DNA of 60,773 nucleotides from Sulfobacillus sp. (GTDB lineage Bacteria > Bacillota > Sulfobacillia > Sulfobacillales > Sulfobacillaceae), in the NCBI GenBank assembly GCA_027309085.1, contig DAIDDL010000026.1, forward strand, positions 1 to 60,773. The letters run 5' to 3'. Below, piece by piece: positions 9,096 through 20,514 of the stretch; the stretch's first letter is position 1, and every line of letters begins with the position of its first letter. The notes beneath the pieces were generated by a model. It made no database searches, had not been told where the DNA came from, and saw only the letters and a program-made list of their open reading frames with translations. The position numbers were made by a program, and so were the translations under genes.

Positions 9096-9358
9096 CACTA
9101 TGCCTCTTTTCATCGCACGCAAATAAAAACTCCTCCCACATTCGGGGACGAGTGCAACCCGCGGTGCCACCCCAATTGACGCACAGGCGTCCAGCTTGAT
9201 GCCCTTTAACGGCGAGCTCCGCCGACTCATCGCCGGATACGGGAAGAAGCGGAAATAGGATAGACCACCTGCCGAATTGCACCAGATTTCGGCTTCTGTC
9301 AGGGTTTTCCAGCCCATGTTCTTCTCCACGGTCCCACACTTAGCCATGTCATCAAAAC
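9096..9358 (-). promoter_or_regulatory. T-box riboswitch leader of mtnA-serS
   Basis: The near-invariant T-box element GGGGTGGCACCGCGG lies at 9159-9173 (minus strand), directly followed by an intrinsic terminator at 9125-9152 (CTCGTCCC/GGGAGGAG then TTTTT). This is the standard antiterminator/terminator pair that responds to uncharged tRNA. Serine is the likely effector because serS is in the operon and B. subtilis serS has the same arrangement. A possible specifier TCT (complement of 9284-9286, context GAAATCTGG) fits serine, but stem I was not fully folded and the assignment is weak. Confidence 0.85.
9125..9152 (-). terminator. conditional terminator of the T-box leader
   Basis: Eight-bp stem with one mismatch (complement of 9045-type arms: 9030s not involved; arms are 9130-9137 and 9145-9152), followed on the minus strand by TTTTTATTT. 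It is mutually exclusive with the T-box antiterminator next to it. Confidence 0.75.
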
Positions 9359-9365
9359 CATTTTG

Positions 9366-9394
9366 ATTTTGCCTTACTGCCTGCGGCTTGTCAA
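9366..9394 (-). promoter_or_regulatory. sigma-A-type promoter for the T-box operon
   Basis: On the minus strand, TTGACA (complement of 9389-9394), 17 bases, then CAAAAT (complement of 9366-9371). It places the transcript start near 9358, giving a leader of about 260 bases. Confidence 0.55.
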
Positions 9395-9417
9395 CCACAG
9401 CCCAGCTTTGCCTTCTC

Positions 9418-9451
9418 AAAAAAAGACAGGATCCCCGTTTTGGGGATCCTG
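9418..9451 (-). terminator. intrinsic terminator of pdxS-pdxT
   Basis: Perfect 10-bp stem CAGGATCCCC/GGGGATCCTG (9427-9436 with 9442-9451), followed on the minus strand by TCTTTTTTT. It lies 24 bases after the pdxT stop. Confidence 0.9.
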
Positions 9452-9474
9452 TGACAACCGGGACTAGGGCGCCT

Positions 9475-10065
9475 TTACTGGGGCACCCCTAGCATTTTCC
9501 TCACCTTATCCACAAAGTACTGGTGGATGCGGACATCCCCGCTCATTTCGGGATGAAATGCCGAAACCAGCAGGGAGCCTTCCTCGGCCATCACGACCTG
9601 GCCGTCATAAACGGCCAAGGCCGCAACCCCTAGCCCCATCGCCACAATTTGCGGTGCCCGGATGAACACGGCGGGGAAGTCTGCGCCAGGTAAGGAGGGG
9701 ACGGGCACCATTGCCTCGAACGATGCCAACTGACGGCCATAGGCATTGCGGCCGGCAGTGATGTCCATAAGACCGATGCGGGCGGGGGAAGGCCCTACAA
9801 CGTCTTTGGCAAGAAGAATCAGCCCTGCGCAGGTGCCGTAGACAGGAAAACTGTCGTTAATCACCCGTGCCCGAATGGCATCAATCAGCCCTTCTTCTTG
9901 CATGAGCATCCCGATGGTCGTGCTTTCCCCTCCGGGGATAATCAGGCCATCGACACCGGAAAAGTCCTGGAGAGTGCGCACCTCCACTGGCGTGGCGCCG
10001 ACTTTGACCAGATGATTTTTATGCTCCCGCACGTCGCCCTGAATAGCCAGCACACCGATGCGCAT
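9475..10065 (-). CDS. pdxT: pyridoxal 5'-phosphate synthase, glutaminase subunit
   Basis: A 196-residue class I glutamine amidotransferase that supplies ammonia to PdxS. The catalytic triad is visible: Cys79 in VYGTCAGL, and His171 and Glu173 in AFHPEMS. The oxyanion-loop motif IIPGGESTTIG is present. Its ATG directly abuts the pdxS stop (TAA ATG), so the two are translationally coupled and made in equal amounts for the 12:12 complex. An intrinsic terminator follows. Confidence 0.97.
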   Translation of the reverse strand: MRIGVLAIQGDVREHKNHLVKVGATPVEVRTLQDFSGVDGLIIPGGESTTIGMLMQEEGLIDAIRARVINDSFPVYGTCAGLILLAKDVVGPSPARIGLMDITAGRNAYGRQLASFEAMVPVPSLPGADFPAVFIRAPQIVAMGLGVAALAVYDGQVVMAEEGSLLVSAFHPEMSGDVRIHQYFVDKVRKMLGVPQ

Positions 10066-10956
10066 TTAGATCCCCCGGTCCTGCATGCGGTCCGCAGGCG
10101 TCAATGTCGCCATTTCCAGACCCGGCATTCCGTCTCCAATGCCTTCCGAGACTTCCGCTATGATTTTGGGGTCGTTGAAATGCAAGGTGGCACGGACAAT
10201 AGCGCGGGCCATGGCCTCGGGATTCTGGGATTTGAAGATACCGGATCCCACAAAGATTCCGTCCGCGCCGAGCTGCATCATCAGCGCCGCATCTGAGGGG
10301 CTGGCAATGCCGCCAGCGCTGAAGTTGACGACGGGCAGCCGCCCCATCTCCTTAACCTGGCGGACCAGCTCAATGGGGGCCCGCAATTCTTTCGCCAAGT
10401 CCGGCAGTTCGCTGTCTGGAGTCGAAATCAAGCGCCGGACCGCCGCATTGACCGCGCGCAGGTGGCGCACTGCCTCGACGACATTGCCTGTTCCGGGCTC
10501 GCCTTTGGTCCGCAGCATCGCCGCGCCTTCCGCAATGCGCCGCAGCGCTTCCCCTAGGTCGCGGGCGCCACACACGAATGGCACCTGAAAGTCCCACTTG
10601 TTGATGTGATACTGGGGGTCGGCGGGGGTGAGGACTTCGCTTTCGTCGATATAATCGACATCCAGCGCCTGCAGCACCTGAGCTTCCACAAAATGGCCAA
10701 TGCGGGCCTTAGCCATGACTGGAATCGATACGGCCGCCTCAATGCTCTTGACGATGCGCGGGTCTGCCATTCTGGCCACTCCGCCCGCTGCGCGGATGTC
10801 TGCCGGCACCCTCTCCAGCGCCATGACGGCCACAGCTCCCGCTCGTTCGGCAATCACTGCCTGCTCCGGGGTGGTGACATCCATAATCACCCCGCCTTTG
10901 AGCATTTCCGCTAATCCAGCCTTTACGTTAAAAGTCCCAACCTGTTTTTCTTCCAT
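10066..10956 (-). CDS. pdxS: pyridoxal 5'-phosphate synthase, lyase subunit
   Basis: A 296-residue TIM-barrel protein that builds PLP from ribose 5-phosphate, glyceraldehyde 3-phosphate and ammonia. Lys83 in [10 protein letters not shown] corresponds to the lysine that holds the sugar, and the phosphate-binding [19 protein letters not shown] is present. The start at 10956 follows AAGGGAGGA. It lies downstream of gyrA in the same orientation with a gap of only 66 bases and no visible terminator, so read-through from the gyr genes is possible. Confidence 0.97.
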   Translation of the reverse strand: MEEKQVGTFNVKAGLAEMLKGGVIMDVTTPEQAVIAERAGAVAVMALERVPADIRAAGGVARMADPRIVKSIEAAVSIPVMAKARIGHFVEAQVLQALDVDYIDESEVLTPADPQYHINKWDFQVPFVCGARDLGEALRRIAEGAAMLRTKGEPGTGNVVEAVRHLRAVNAAVRRLISTPDSELPDLAKELRAPIELVRQVKEMGRLPVVNFSAGGIASPSDAALMMQLGADGIFVGSGIFKSQNPEAMARAIVRATLHFNDPKIIAEVSEGIGDGMPGLEMATLTPADRMQDRGI

Positions 10957-11022
10957 GTTTTGTGTAGTCCTCCCTTACAGGTGTGCGATCCGTCAAAAAT
11001 GGCTGGATCGTTACTGCTTAGT

Positions 11023-13476
11023 TTACCGAGTTTCGTCTCCATCGTCACTCTCTTCATCTGCTCCGACCCGGGTAAACGCTGCGACAGTCTGCCCCTTTTC
11101 CAGACGCATGACCATCACGCCCCGGGCGTCGCGGCCCTGCTTTGAGACATTTTCCACATTCATGCGGATGAGGGTGCCGTCGCTTGAAATCACCATGCAT
11201 TGCTCATGGCCTTCTACCGGCACAATGCCGACCAGGTTGCCGGTCTTGGGGTTGACCCGAATGCCCCAAATGCCCTGGCCATGACGTCCGGTCACGCGGA
11301 ACTGGCGGGTATCCGTGCGCTTTCCAAATCCCTTTTCGGTAAGGAGCAGCAGTTCGCCCATGTCGCTGACCACGGCCAGGGACACCACTTTGTCCCCATC
11401 GGTGAGGCGGATGCCTTTGACCCCATGGGCGGAGCGTCCCATCGCCCGCACTTCGGATTCATCAAAGCGGATAACTTTGCCGAATGCGGTAGCCATCAGC
11501 ACATCGCTGTGCCCACCCGTCTGTTCCACTCCGATAAGCTCGTCGTCTTCGTCGAGGTGGATGGCTATTACCCCACCCCCGCGCCACGTTGAATAGTCCG
11601 CCAGCGCAGTGCGCTTGATGACGCCCTGTTTGGTAGCGAACACCCAGAAAGTGTCGTCGGGAATATTCTGGGGCAGGGTCTGCACCGCAGCAATGCGCTC
11701 ATCGGCTTCCATGGCCACCAGATTGGCCACGGAGATGCCTTTGGCCTGCCGTCCCGCTTCCGGCACTTCATGCACCTTGACGCGGTAAATGCGCCCCTTG
11801 TTAGTAAAGAAACAGAGATAAGCATGCGTCGAGGCAATAAACAGCTGGTTGATAAAATCGTCCTCGCGCACAGTGCTGCCCATCACCCCGCGGCCCCCGC
11901 GCTTCTGGGACCGGTAGACAGAGGTTTGCGAGCGCTTGATGTAGCCGCGGTGAGTGAGGGTGACGACCATGTCTTCCTCGGGAATCAGGTCTTCATCGCT
12001 CATGCTCCGCACGGCCGCCCCGATCTGGCTGCGCCGCGGGTCCCCGTACTTGTCCTTGATCTCCACCAAGTCATCTTTGATGATCTGGTAGACCAGGCGC
12101 TCATCGGAAAGTATTTCCCGCAAGTGCGCAATCAGCGCTTGGATCTGGCGGTACTCTTCTTCAATTTTTTCGCGTTCGAGCTGGGTCAGACGCTGCAGCC
12201 GCATTTCCAAAATCGCGTTGGACTGCAGTTCGCTCAACCCGAAGCGCTCCATCAGCCCGCTGCGGGCCTGGTCCACACTGGCGGAAGCCCGGATTAGCGC
12301 AATCACTTCATCCAGAAACTGCAAGGCTATGCGCAGCCCCTCGAGAATGTGGGCGCGGGCCTCTGCCTTGCGCAGGTCAAACTGGGTGCGCCGGATAATG
12401 ATTTCACGGCGGTGGACCACAAAGTAGTGCAAGATCTCCTTGAGGGAGAGAATCTGCGGGCGGTTGTCGACCAGCGCCAGCAGAATAATGCCGAAGGTCT
12501 GCTGCAAGGGCGTGTACTTGTATAGCTTGTTGAGAATGACCTTCGGCACGCCGTCGCGCTTAATCTCGATGACAACGCGAACCCCGTGCCGGTCAGACTC
12601 GTCCCGGAGGTCCGCAATGCCTTCAATTTTGTGTTCGTGGACCAGGTCCGCGATTTTTTCTAGAAGGCGTGCCTTGTTGACCTGGTAAGGGATTTCGGTG
12701 ATGACGATACGGGTTCTTCCCTGCTCAGGCTCCTCCACAGAAGCTATCCCGCGCATGACAATGATGCCGCGGCCCGTGGCGTAGGCTTGATGGATCCCTT
12801 CGCGGCCCATAATCATGCCGCCCGTCGGGAAGTCGGGGCCGGGCACAAACTGCAACAGGTCTTCTAGGGTCGCTTCCGGATGGTCGATAACGTAGGTGGC
12901 AGCATCCACGATCTCGCCCAGGTTGTGGGGCGGGATGTTGGTCGCCATGCCAACAGCGATGCCAGCCGATCCGTTGATCAGCAAGTTGGGGATCCGCGCA
13001 GGGAGCACTAGCGGTTCATTGGTGGTCTCGTCGAAGTTCGGCGTGAAGTCGACGGTCTCTTTGTCGATATCCACCAGCATCTCCATGGCGATCTGCGACA
13101 AACGCACTTCAGTGTACCGCATGGCCGCAGGGGAGTCGCCGTCCATGGACCCGAAGTTGCCGTGCCCGTCCACGAGAGGGTACCGGATCGAGAAATCTTG
13201 AGCCATGCGCACCATGGCGTCATATACCGCAACGTCGCCGTGGGGATGGTAGCGCCCCAGCACTTCACCGACGATACGGGCCGATTTCTTGTATGGGTGG
13301 CTCGGTGTGTTGCTCAGCTCGTTCATCGCGTACAGGATGCGCCGGTGTACCGGCTTCAGGCCGTCGCGGACGTCGGGCAGCGCCCGGCTCACGATGACAC
13401 TCATCGCATAGTCGATGTACGACTTCTTCATTTCGTCCTGAATATCTATGGGCAGAATATGCCCGATGTCAGCCAT
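11023..13476 (-). CDS. gyrA: DNA gyrase subunit A
   Basis: An 817-residue type IIA topoisomerase subunit that cleaves and religates DNA; with GyrB it introduces negative supercoils. The catalytic Tyr121 lies in [10 protein letters not shown]. The C-terminal beta-pinwheel carries the GyrA box as QKRGGRG, which identifies gyrase rather than topoisomerase IV. At the position equivalent to E. coli Ser83 this protein has Val82 ([10 protein letters not shown]), a residue linked to low quinolone sensitivity. The start at 13476 follows GCGAGGA. It lies 16 bases after gyrB. Confidence 0.98.
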   Translation of the reverse strand: MADIGHILPIDIQDEMKKSYIDYAMSVIVSRALPDVRDGLKPVHRRILYAMNELSNTPSHPYKKSARIVGEVLGRYHPHGDVAVYDAMVRMAQDFSIRYPLVDGHGNFGSMDGDSPAAMRYTEVRLSQIAMEMLVDIDKETVDFTPNFDETTNEPLVLPARIPNLLINGSAGIAVGMATNIPPHNLGEIVDAATYVIDHPEATLEDLLQFVPGPDFPTGGMIMGREGIHQAYATGRGIIVMRGIASVEEPEQGRTRIVITEIPYQVNKARLLEKIADLVHEHKIEGIADLRDESDRHGVRVVIEIKRDGVPKVILNKLYKYTPLQQTFGIILLALVDNRPQILSLKEILHYFVVHRREIIIRRTQFDLRKAEARAHILEGLRIALQFLDEVIALIRASASVDQARSGLMERFGLSELQSNAILEMRLQRLTQLEREKIEEEYRQIQALIAHLREILSDERLVYQIIKDDLVEIKDKYGDPRRSQIGAAVRSMSDEDLIPEEDMVVTLTHRGYIKRSQTSVYRSQKRGGRGVMGSTVREDDFINQLFIASTHAYLCFFTNKGRIYRVKVHEVPEAGRQAKGISVANLVAMEADERIAAVQTLPQNIPDDTFWVFATKQGVIKRTALADYSTWRGGGVIAIHLDEDDELIGVEQTGGHSDVLMATAFGKVIRFDESEVRAMGRSAHGVKGIRLTDGDKVVSLAVVSDMGELLLLTEKGFGKRTDTRQFRVTGRHGQGIWGIRVNPKTGNLVGIVPVEGHEQCMVISSDGTLIRMNVENVSKQGRDARGVMVMRLEKGQTVAAFTRVGADEESDDGDETR

Positions 13477-13492
13477 TTATCGTTTCCTCGCT

Positions 13493-15433
<1,941 letters not shown>

Positions 15434-15454
15434 CTAGTCACAGGCAAAAATGCC

Positions 15455-15730
15455 CTATATTTCAGTATACCACATGCCAGCTGCCGCTTCCCCGCCGCCT
15501 TTGGCGGCGCGCTTGTATAGAGTCGTGGCCGAAATGCTGGAGAGCACGATACCGGTTGCGGTGAGTATGAGTGTCTTCGCTTCGGATAGATCTCCGCTGA
15601 GGGCGCCGTCGCCATTCAGCCGGTGTACCATCTGACGGACCTCGGGAGACTGGTCCATCAGATTCTTGTTGAGGATGGCAACAATGCTTCGCGTCTCGAT
15701 CATCGTGTCATGGCCAATATGCAAGTACAC
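15455..15730 (-). CDS. remB: RemB/YaaB-type extracellular matrix regulator (DUF370)
   Basis: A 91-residue protein of the RemA/RemB family. It begins MYLHIGHDTMIETRSIVAIL, which matches the typical start of these small proteins. In B. subtilis the gene (yaaB) lies between recF and gyrB, and the product helps regulate matrix genes. The same position here supports orthology. GTG start at 15730 after GAGGAG. The family also contains DNA-binding ring-forming proteins; whether this copy binds DNA cannot be seen. Confidence 0.85.
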   Translation of the reverse strand: MYLHIGHDTMIETRSIVAILNKNLMDQSPEVRQMVHRLNGDGALSGDLSEAKTLILTATGIVLSSISATTLYKRAAKGGGEAAAGMWYTEI

Positions 15731-15757
15731 CGGACAGCTCCTCTCTACCGCCTGCGA

Positions 15758-16297
15758 TCAGGCTTGCGGTTGGCGATCTTGTGCGCAGATGCTGCAGAGC
15801 TCGTAGGGTTTCAGCACGGGACTCCCGCAGCGCGCACAGGACTGGTAATCACCCGACAGCCACAGCTCTGCGGCATCCTCATAATTGTGCTTCACGTGAT
15901 CCAATAATACTCCCAAGTCCTGGGTTCGCGGGCGGATTTTGCCGACCCGCATGCTCAGTTCACCGGCGCTCCTTAGCCGTGTGACTGGACGAAACGCCCG
16001 TAGATTAACGCGGGTGCGGATTTCTTGGACAAAATCGGTGTGCAGCTCCATGTTGATTTTGGTGATGAGTTCGGGAATAAAAAACTGCAACTGCTGGGAC
16101 CAGGAAGATGAGGTCACCGCAATGGTCAGCACCTTGGGTTTATAGCCCAAAATGCGCGTGCGGTTGGCAACGGTGTCTCCTGCTACGGTGCGCCAGCTCG
16201 TTTCGAGGATCCATAAGGACTTCGCAGGCTGCAGTGAGTACTGCTCTACGAGTTTGTCCAACACTTGGCGCAATTCTTCACTATTGTGCGTCATCAT
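15758..16297 (-). CDS. DciA-like DUF721 protein with C-terminal zinc ribbon
   Basis: About 179 residues. The DUF721 domain includes WRTVAGDTVANRTRI and the strand KVLTIAVTSSSWSQQL. DciA-type proteins load or assist the replicative helicase; genes of this family often lie near recF and gyrB. The C-terminus carries a zinc-ribbon-like CARCGSP...CSIC pair, a common accessory in Firmicutes. The start is ATG 16297 (or 16294) in an ATGATGA overlap with the recF stop, so it is translationally coupled to recF. A link with DnaB (gene at 36.8 kb) is inference. Confidence 0.8.
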   Translation of the reverse strand: MMTHNSEELRQVLDKLVEQYSLQPAKSLWILETSWRTVAGDTVANRTRILGYKPKVLTIAVTSSSWSQQLQFFIPELITKINMELHTDFVQEIRTRVNLRAFRPVTRLRSAGELSMRVGKIRPRTQDLGVLLDHVKHNYEDAAELWLSGDYQSCARCGSPVLKPYELCSICAQDRQPQA

Positions 16298-17346
16298 ACC
16301 CGCCTTGTAAACAGACCCTGGTCGACAGTATAGATCCATGGCTCGAGGTTTTCAAAATTTCTGGCCTCAGTGTCTGTCACGATGGTCTGCGGATTGCTGG
16401 AGGCGATAAAGGTCAGGAGCCGGGATCTTTTTTGGGGGTCGAGCTCCGATAAAACATCGTCGAGCAGCACTAGTGGCATCAGTCCGGTCTCCTTTTCGAG
16501 CACATGGTAACTGGCTAGTTTCAGGCTGAGAGCGATGGCCCGGTGCTGTCCTTGGGAGGCGTAGTCCGCAGCGGCGACCTGGTTGATAGTGAGAGTTAAA
16601 TCGTCCCGGTGGGGACCGACAAGAGTTGTCTGGTGGAGCCGCTCGTCGCTTCTGCGGGCTTCCAAGAGATCCTGGTAGGCTGTCACCGTAGTGATGCCTC
16701 CAGGCGAACCGCCTTCCTTCAGGGCGCAGTCCAGGGTCAGTCCGGTAAGCTGGGCAAAAATTTCTCGGGTGCCAGGGACGATTTGCGTCAGGATTTCCCG
16801 GCGCCTCTGCCAGAGATATAGGCCGGATTCTGAGAGCACTTGGGTGAAGTCGGGCAGCGTTGGCCAAAGCCGTGAGTCTTTGATCACGCGGTTTCGCTGG
16901 AGCAATGCCCGGTGGTACTGGCGGTAAAGACGCAGATAGCGGGGGTCGACCGAAGCCAGCAGCCAGTCTAAAAACCGGCGCCGGCCCTTGGGGGACCCTT
17001 TGGACAGCTGCACATCGTCAGGAGAGAAGATCACAACAGGGAAAATCTGCCCCTCGTGCTTTTTGTGCGGCGGGAGTTTGGTGACCTTGTGGGTCAAGGT
17101 CACCAAACCCGACGGGGGGGATTTGAGGACCGCAGTCACCGCAGCGAAATCGCGGGACCACCCGACCATCTCTTGGTCGGATGCAGACCGGAACGATGCC
17201 CCCGTCATAGCGACGTGGATCGCTTCCAGGGCATTGGTCTTGCCTTGTCCGTTGTGTCCCACAAGGAGTGTCAGCTGTGGCGATAATTCCAGCGCCGTAT
17301 CTCCTAGATTGCGAAAGCCTCTGACGGCGAGCGAGTGAAGGGCCAT
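16294..17346 (-). CDS. recF: DNA replication and repair protein RecF
   Basis: A 350-residue SMC-like ABC ATPase for gap repair with RecO and RecR. Walker A GHNGQGKTN is at residues 30-38, the signature segment is in the second half, and Walker B LVLLDDVLSELD is near the end. The ATG at 17346 is directly adjacent to the dnaN stop, and its stop overlaps the next gene. The small S4-domain gene (yaaA) usually found between dnaN and recF is absent. Confidence 0.97.
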   Translation of the reverse strand: MALHSLAVRGFRNLGDTALELSPQLTLLVGHNGQGKTNALEAIHVAMTGASFRSASDQEMVGWSRDFAAVTAVLKSPPSGLVTLTHKVTKLPPHKKHEGQIFPVVIFSPDDVQLSKGSPKGRRRFLDWLLASVDPRYLRLYRQYHRALLQRNRVIKDSRLWPTLPDFTQVLSESGLYLWQRRREILTQIVPGTREIFAQLTGLTLDCALKEGGSPGGITTVTAYQDLLEARRSDERLHQTTLVGPHRDDLTLTINQVAAADYASQGQHRAIALSLKLASYHVLEKETGLMPLVLLDDVLSELDPQKRSRLLTFIASSNPQTIVTDTEARNFENLEPWIYTVDQGLFTRRV

Positions 17347-18456
17347 TTAGACCAGCTGCCGCAACGGGAGCAGAATGTGGAAGTACTGGGCGCCTTCGGC
17401 CTCCATGATGCGTGCCGGAGACTGCAGCCCGGAAAATTCCATAATCGCTTCATCCGCGTCGAAGGACTTGAGAGCGTCCAGGATATAGGCAGGGTTAAAC
17501 AGGATATCTACGGGCTGCCCTTGGGTCTGGCACTCGAGAGTTTCCTGGGCCTGGCCTATTTCCACGGCTTGCGCTGAGAGTTCGATAATGCCGGTGTCGA
17601 GCCGCAGGCGCAGGGGAGTAGAGCGCTCTTTTGCAGCAATGAGATTGACGCGTTCGACTGAACCTCGGAATTCTGATACGCGGGTTCGGCACTGGGCGAT
17701 GAATTCCTGGGGAATGACGCGGTCATAGTCCGGGAATTGCCCGTCCATGAGTCGGGCAGTGAAGACAACTCCAGGGACGGCGAGTTGGATCAGGCCAGAC
17801 CCTAGGGTGATCGTGACGGGCTCTGAGCTGTTGAGCCGGGAACCTTCGGTAAGCACTTTGGGCGAGAGCACAATTTCTTTCTCGGGACCGCGGTAGTCGG
17901 GTACTGCGACCCAGCTGTGCGAGAGCCGGCTGCCGTCGGTGGAGACCATCACTAAGCGTCCGTTTCCCAATTTGACGTAGACGCCTTTGAGAATGGGGCG
18001 GCTGTCGTCTTTGGAGCTGGCGAAGAGCTGTTGCCGGCTCAGGGTGGCCAGGGTGCCAGGGGCCAGTTCGATCCGCGCCTGGTCCGTGTCCAAAGTAGGG
18101 AACAGGGGAAGGGTATCGCGGCCGAAGCCGTTGATGACCGCTCGGTTGCGGCCATAGCGGATGGTAGTGCGGCCGCTGGCTTCTTCCGTCGATAACTCGA
18201 AAGTGGCCGTGGGCAGCCGCTGAATCAGGTCGGTGAGAGTCGATGCGGGGAGAACGACGAAGCCTGGTTCCTGGACGTCGCAGGGAATTTCAGCCAAAAT
18301 ATGGCTTGAGAGGTCAGTGGCTGAGACACTCAAGCGTCCGTGATCGGCGTTAAGTTCAATGCCGGTGAGGATGGCCATGGTGTTTTGCGGTTGAATGACC
18401 CGGACAACTTGCTGTAGAGCCCGTGCGGTTTGATCTTGGGCCGCGCTGAATCGCAT
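17347..18456 (-). CDS. dnaN: DNA polymerase III sliding clamp, beta subunit
   Basis: A 369-residue clamp made of three similar domains, ending IMEAEGAQYFHILLPLRQ, a typical beta-clamp C-terminus. It holds replicative and repair proteins on DNA. The start at 18456 follows AAGGAGGGTAC. It is separated from dnaA by a 289-base spacer that contains the candidate oriC. Confidence 0.97.
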   Translation of the reverse strand: MRFSAAQDQTARALQQVVRVIQPQNTMAILTGIELNADHGRLSVSATDLSSHILAEIPCDVQEPGFVVLPASTLTDLIQRLPTATFELSTEEASGRTTIRYGRNRAVINGFGRDTLPLFPTLDTDQARIELAPGTLATLSRQQLFASSKDDSRPILKGVYVKLGNGRLVMVSTDGSRLSHSWVAVPDYRGPEKEIVLSPKVLTEGSRLNSSEPVTITLGSGLIQLAVPGVVFTARLMDGQFPDYDRVIPQEFIAQCRTRVSEFRGSVERVNLIAAKERSTPLRLRLDTGIIELSAQAVEIGQAQETLECQTQGQPVDILFNPAYILDALKSFDADEAIMEFSGLQSPARIMEAEGAQYFHILLPLRQLV

Positions 18457-18479
18457 GAAAGTACCCTCCTTGAGCTCGC

Positions 18480-18745
18480 TAATCGCTGCTAGCAGCGTGC
18501 GTTATGATTATGAGTCTTTTTTTTTAATCTTTTTCCCGTAGTCGTAATAAGGGGTGGGGATAATCCGGATAAGTGCCCCAAAGCCTTACGGTTCGCGGGA
18601 ATCCGACGGCAAAATTCCTGCATAACATCTGAATCGACACGGGGAGAATTGGGGACGGTTTTGGTGTTGGTTGCCACGCCTGTGCATTACCTGCAAATGG
18701 TCCACACTCTAGTCCCCAGTTGTGCACCGGTTTTCCCCACCCTTT
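18480..18745. other. candidate chromosomal origin (oriC) between dnaN and dnaA
   Basis: An AT-rich stretch with a T9 run (18516-18536) lies beside two adjacent minus-strand DnaA-box-like 9-mers spaced nine bases apart, TTATCCCCA (18555-18563) and TTATCCGGA (18564-18572). Further weak matches are TGGTCCACA near 18698 and TTTTCCCCA near 18731. The dnaA-dnaN spacer is the usual place for DNA unwinding in Firmicutes. More boxes lie upstream of dnaA (20168-20188), so the origin could be bipartite as in B. subtilis. Confidence 0.55.
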
Positions 18746-20128
18746 TTAGCGCGATTTGAGCCGTTTCGATATGGCGTCGAGTATTTGGGCAAGCTGGGCA
18801 TCCTCACGCCGCTCACGGTCGATTTTTTCGCACGCGTGGATCACAGTCGTGTGGTCGCGGCCGCCAAATTCCTCGCCGATGCGCGGCAAACTGGCATCGG
18901 TCAGGTGCCTGGAGATGTACATGGCGACCTGTCTGGGAAAAGCCACCGCCCGGGTGCGCTTTTTGGCTTTGAGATCTTCGACCCGCATTTCAAAGTGCTT
19001 GGCCACTTCTTCTTGGATGAGCCGGATTGTGATGGCCTTGGGACGGGAGTTCGGTATGACGTCCTTCAAAGCTTCCATTGCGAGTTCGGCATTGAGCGCT
19101 TGCCGCGTGATCGACCCATAGGCCATGACCCGGATGAGCGCGCCTTCCAGCTCCCGGATGTTGGTGTCGATCCGGGCAGCGATAAACTGGAGCACGCTGT
19201 CGGGGACTGACAAGTCCTCCAGCTGGGCCTTTTTGGCGAGAATTGCGATGCGGGTCTCAAGGTCGGGGGGTTGAATATCGCTGATGAGCCCCCATTCGAA
19301 TCGGGACCGGAGCCGTTCTTCCAGTGTGGGAATGTCCTTCGGCGGCCGGTCGCTGGAAATGACGATTTGCTTATGAGCTCCATGCAGGGCCTCAAAGGTG
19401 TGAAAAAATTCTTCTTGGGTCCGTTCTTTGCCGGCCACAAACTGAATATCGTCAATCAGGAGGACATCGATATTGCGGTAACGCTGGCGGAAACGGACCA
19501 TTTTGTCATCGCGAATCGCATTAATCATTTCGTTGGTGAAATTTTCGGACGAGACATACAAGACGCGCGAATCGGCATTGGATGACAGAACTTGGTGGCC
19601 AATCGCGTGCATCAAGTGAGTTTTGCCCAGACCGACCCCGCCATAGAGAAACAGAGGGTTGTATGCCCGAGCTGGCATTTCGGCCACGGCTTGGCAGGCG
19701 GCGTGGGCAAACCGATTGGATACCCCGACGACAAAGGCCTCAAAAACATACTTTGGATTGAGGCGCGTATGAAATTCGGATTCGGCGGGCTCGACCGGTT
19801 CGCGCGGAGCAGGCCGCGGCGGCTGGGGCTTCGGAATCGGCACCGGCTTTTCCTCGTAAACACTTTCCGAAGATTTGGGAGTGAGCACCAGGTGCACTTC
19901 AATGGGACGCCCGGCAGATTTCGTCAAGACATCGCGGAGCAGCCCAGCATACCGGCTGGCGATGATCTGGCGGACAAAATCGCTGGGCACGGCCAAATCC
20001 AGGACCCCGTCATCAAGCGAGAGGGGAAAGACTTGCCGCACCCACGTCTCCATACTTGGTGTGGATAACTCGCTTTCCAGTCGGGCTACGGTATCCGCCC
20101 ACAGACCTTCTAAACCGACTTCCAGCAT
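18746..20128 (-). CDS. dnaA: chromosomal replication initiator DnaA
   Basis: A 460-residue initiator ATPase. The N-terminal helicase-interaction domain is followed by a proline-rich linker (about residues 90-118), the AAA+ domain with Walker A GGVGLGKT (163-170) and Walker B LLIDDIQF, and a C-terminal DNA-binding domain with the signature GGRDHTTVIHACEKI. I chose the ATG at 20128 because AGGGGGA precedes it; the frame could start at GTG 20152. DnaA boxes upstream suggest autoregulation. Confidence 0.97.
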   Translation of the reverse strand: MLEVGLEGLWADTVARLESELSTPSMETWVRQVFPLSLDDGVLDLAVPSDFVRQIIASRYAGLLRDVLTKSAGRPIEVHLVLTPKSSESVYEEKPVPIPKPQPPRPAPREPVEPAESEFHTRLNPKYVFEAFVVGVSNRFAHAACQAVAEMPARAYNPLFLYGGVGLGKTHLMHAIGHQVLSSNADSRVLYVSSENFTNEMINAIRDDKMVRFRQRYRNIDVLLIDDIQFVAGKERTQEEFFHTFEALHGAHKQIVISSDRPPKDIPTLEERLRSRFEWGLISDIQPPDLETRIAILAKKAQLEDLSVPDSVLQFIAARIDTNIRELEGALIRVMAYGSITRQALNAELAMEALKDVIPNSRPKAITIRLIQEEVAKHFEMRVEDLKAKKRTRAVAFPRQVAMYISRHLTDASLPRIGEEFGGRDHTTVIHACEKIDRERREDAQLAQILDAISKRLKSR

Positions 20129-20167
20129 GAAACAATTCCCCCTAATATACACAAGAAGTCCACAAAG

Positions 20168-20188
20168 TTATCCACAGATTGTTGATAA
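20168..20188. promoter_or_regulatory. pair of DnaA boxes upstream of dnaA
   Basis: Consensus TTATCCACA on the plus strand (20168-20176) and an inverted TTATCAACA (complement of 20180-20188), three bases apart, within 60 bases of the dnaA start. They are suited to autoregulation and may form part of the origin. Confidence 0.75.
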
Positions 20189-20235
20189 CTTTCCTATAAA
20201 TAATGAATGCCCCCGCGCGCGGAGGAGTGGGTTTT

Positions 20236-20264
20236 ATCATAACAAATTCGGACAGGGCTCTCAA
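20236..20264 (-). promoter_or_regulatory. dnaA promoter
   Basis: On the minus strand, TTGAGA (complement of 20259-20264), a 17-base spacer, then TATGAT (complement of 20236-20241). It fires toward dnaA, and the DnaA boxes lie about 50 bases downstream. Confidence 0.6.
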
Positions 20265-20308
20265 TGAACTGGGGAGGCAAAACAGGGCCTGTGGAAAAAA
20301 TCCCTTTC

Positions 20309-20337
20309 TTGACCTTGAGGGCGGGGGTGACTATAAT
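20309..20337 (+). promoter_or_regulatory. rpmH operon promoter
   Basis: TTGACC at 20309-20314, a 17-base spacer and a perfect TATAAT at 20332-20337, 40 bases upstream of the rpmH start. A strong sigma-A promoter is expected for a ribosomal protein operon. Confidence 0.75.
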
Positions 20338-20377
20338 TAAAACCACATTTGCGCGAGAGTCGGGGGGTGACTAAATT

Positions 20378-20512
20378 ATGAAGCGTACTTTTCAACCGAA
20401 CCGTCGACACCGGGCTAAAGTTCATGGTTTCAGAAAACGCATGTCCACAAAGGCCGGCCGCATGGTAATCAAAAGGCGTCGCCAAAAAGGCCGCAAGCGT
20501 TTGGCTGGCTGA
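20378..20512 (+). CDS. rpmH: 50S ribosomal protein L34
   Basis: A 44-residue basic protein beginning [19 protein letters not shown] and ending QKGRKRLAG, an unmistakable L34. The ATG at 20378 follows CGGGGGGTGACT. It is too short for most ORF cut-offs. It is the first gene of the rpmH-rnpA-yidD-yidC cluster and lies divergent from dnaA, as in most bacteria. Confidence 0.97.
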   Translation: MKRTFQPNRRHRAKVHGFRKRMSTKAGRMVIKRRRQKGRKRLAG

Positions 20513-20514
20513 TA

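Noticed and set aside
8055-9419. Longer mtnA beginning at 9419
   Set aside because: The extra 108 codons are the T-box leader RNA and carry no MtnA-family sequence.
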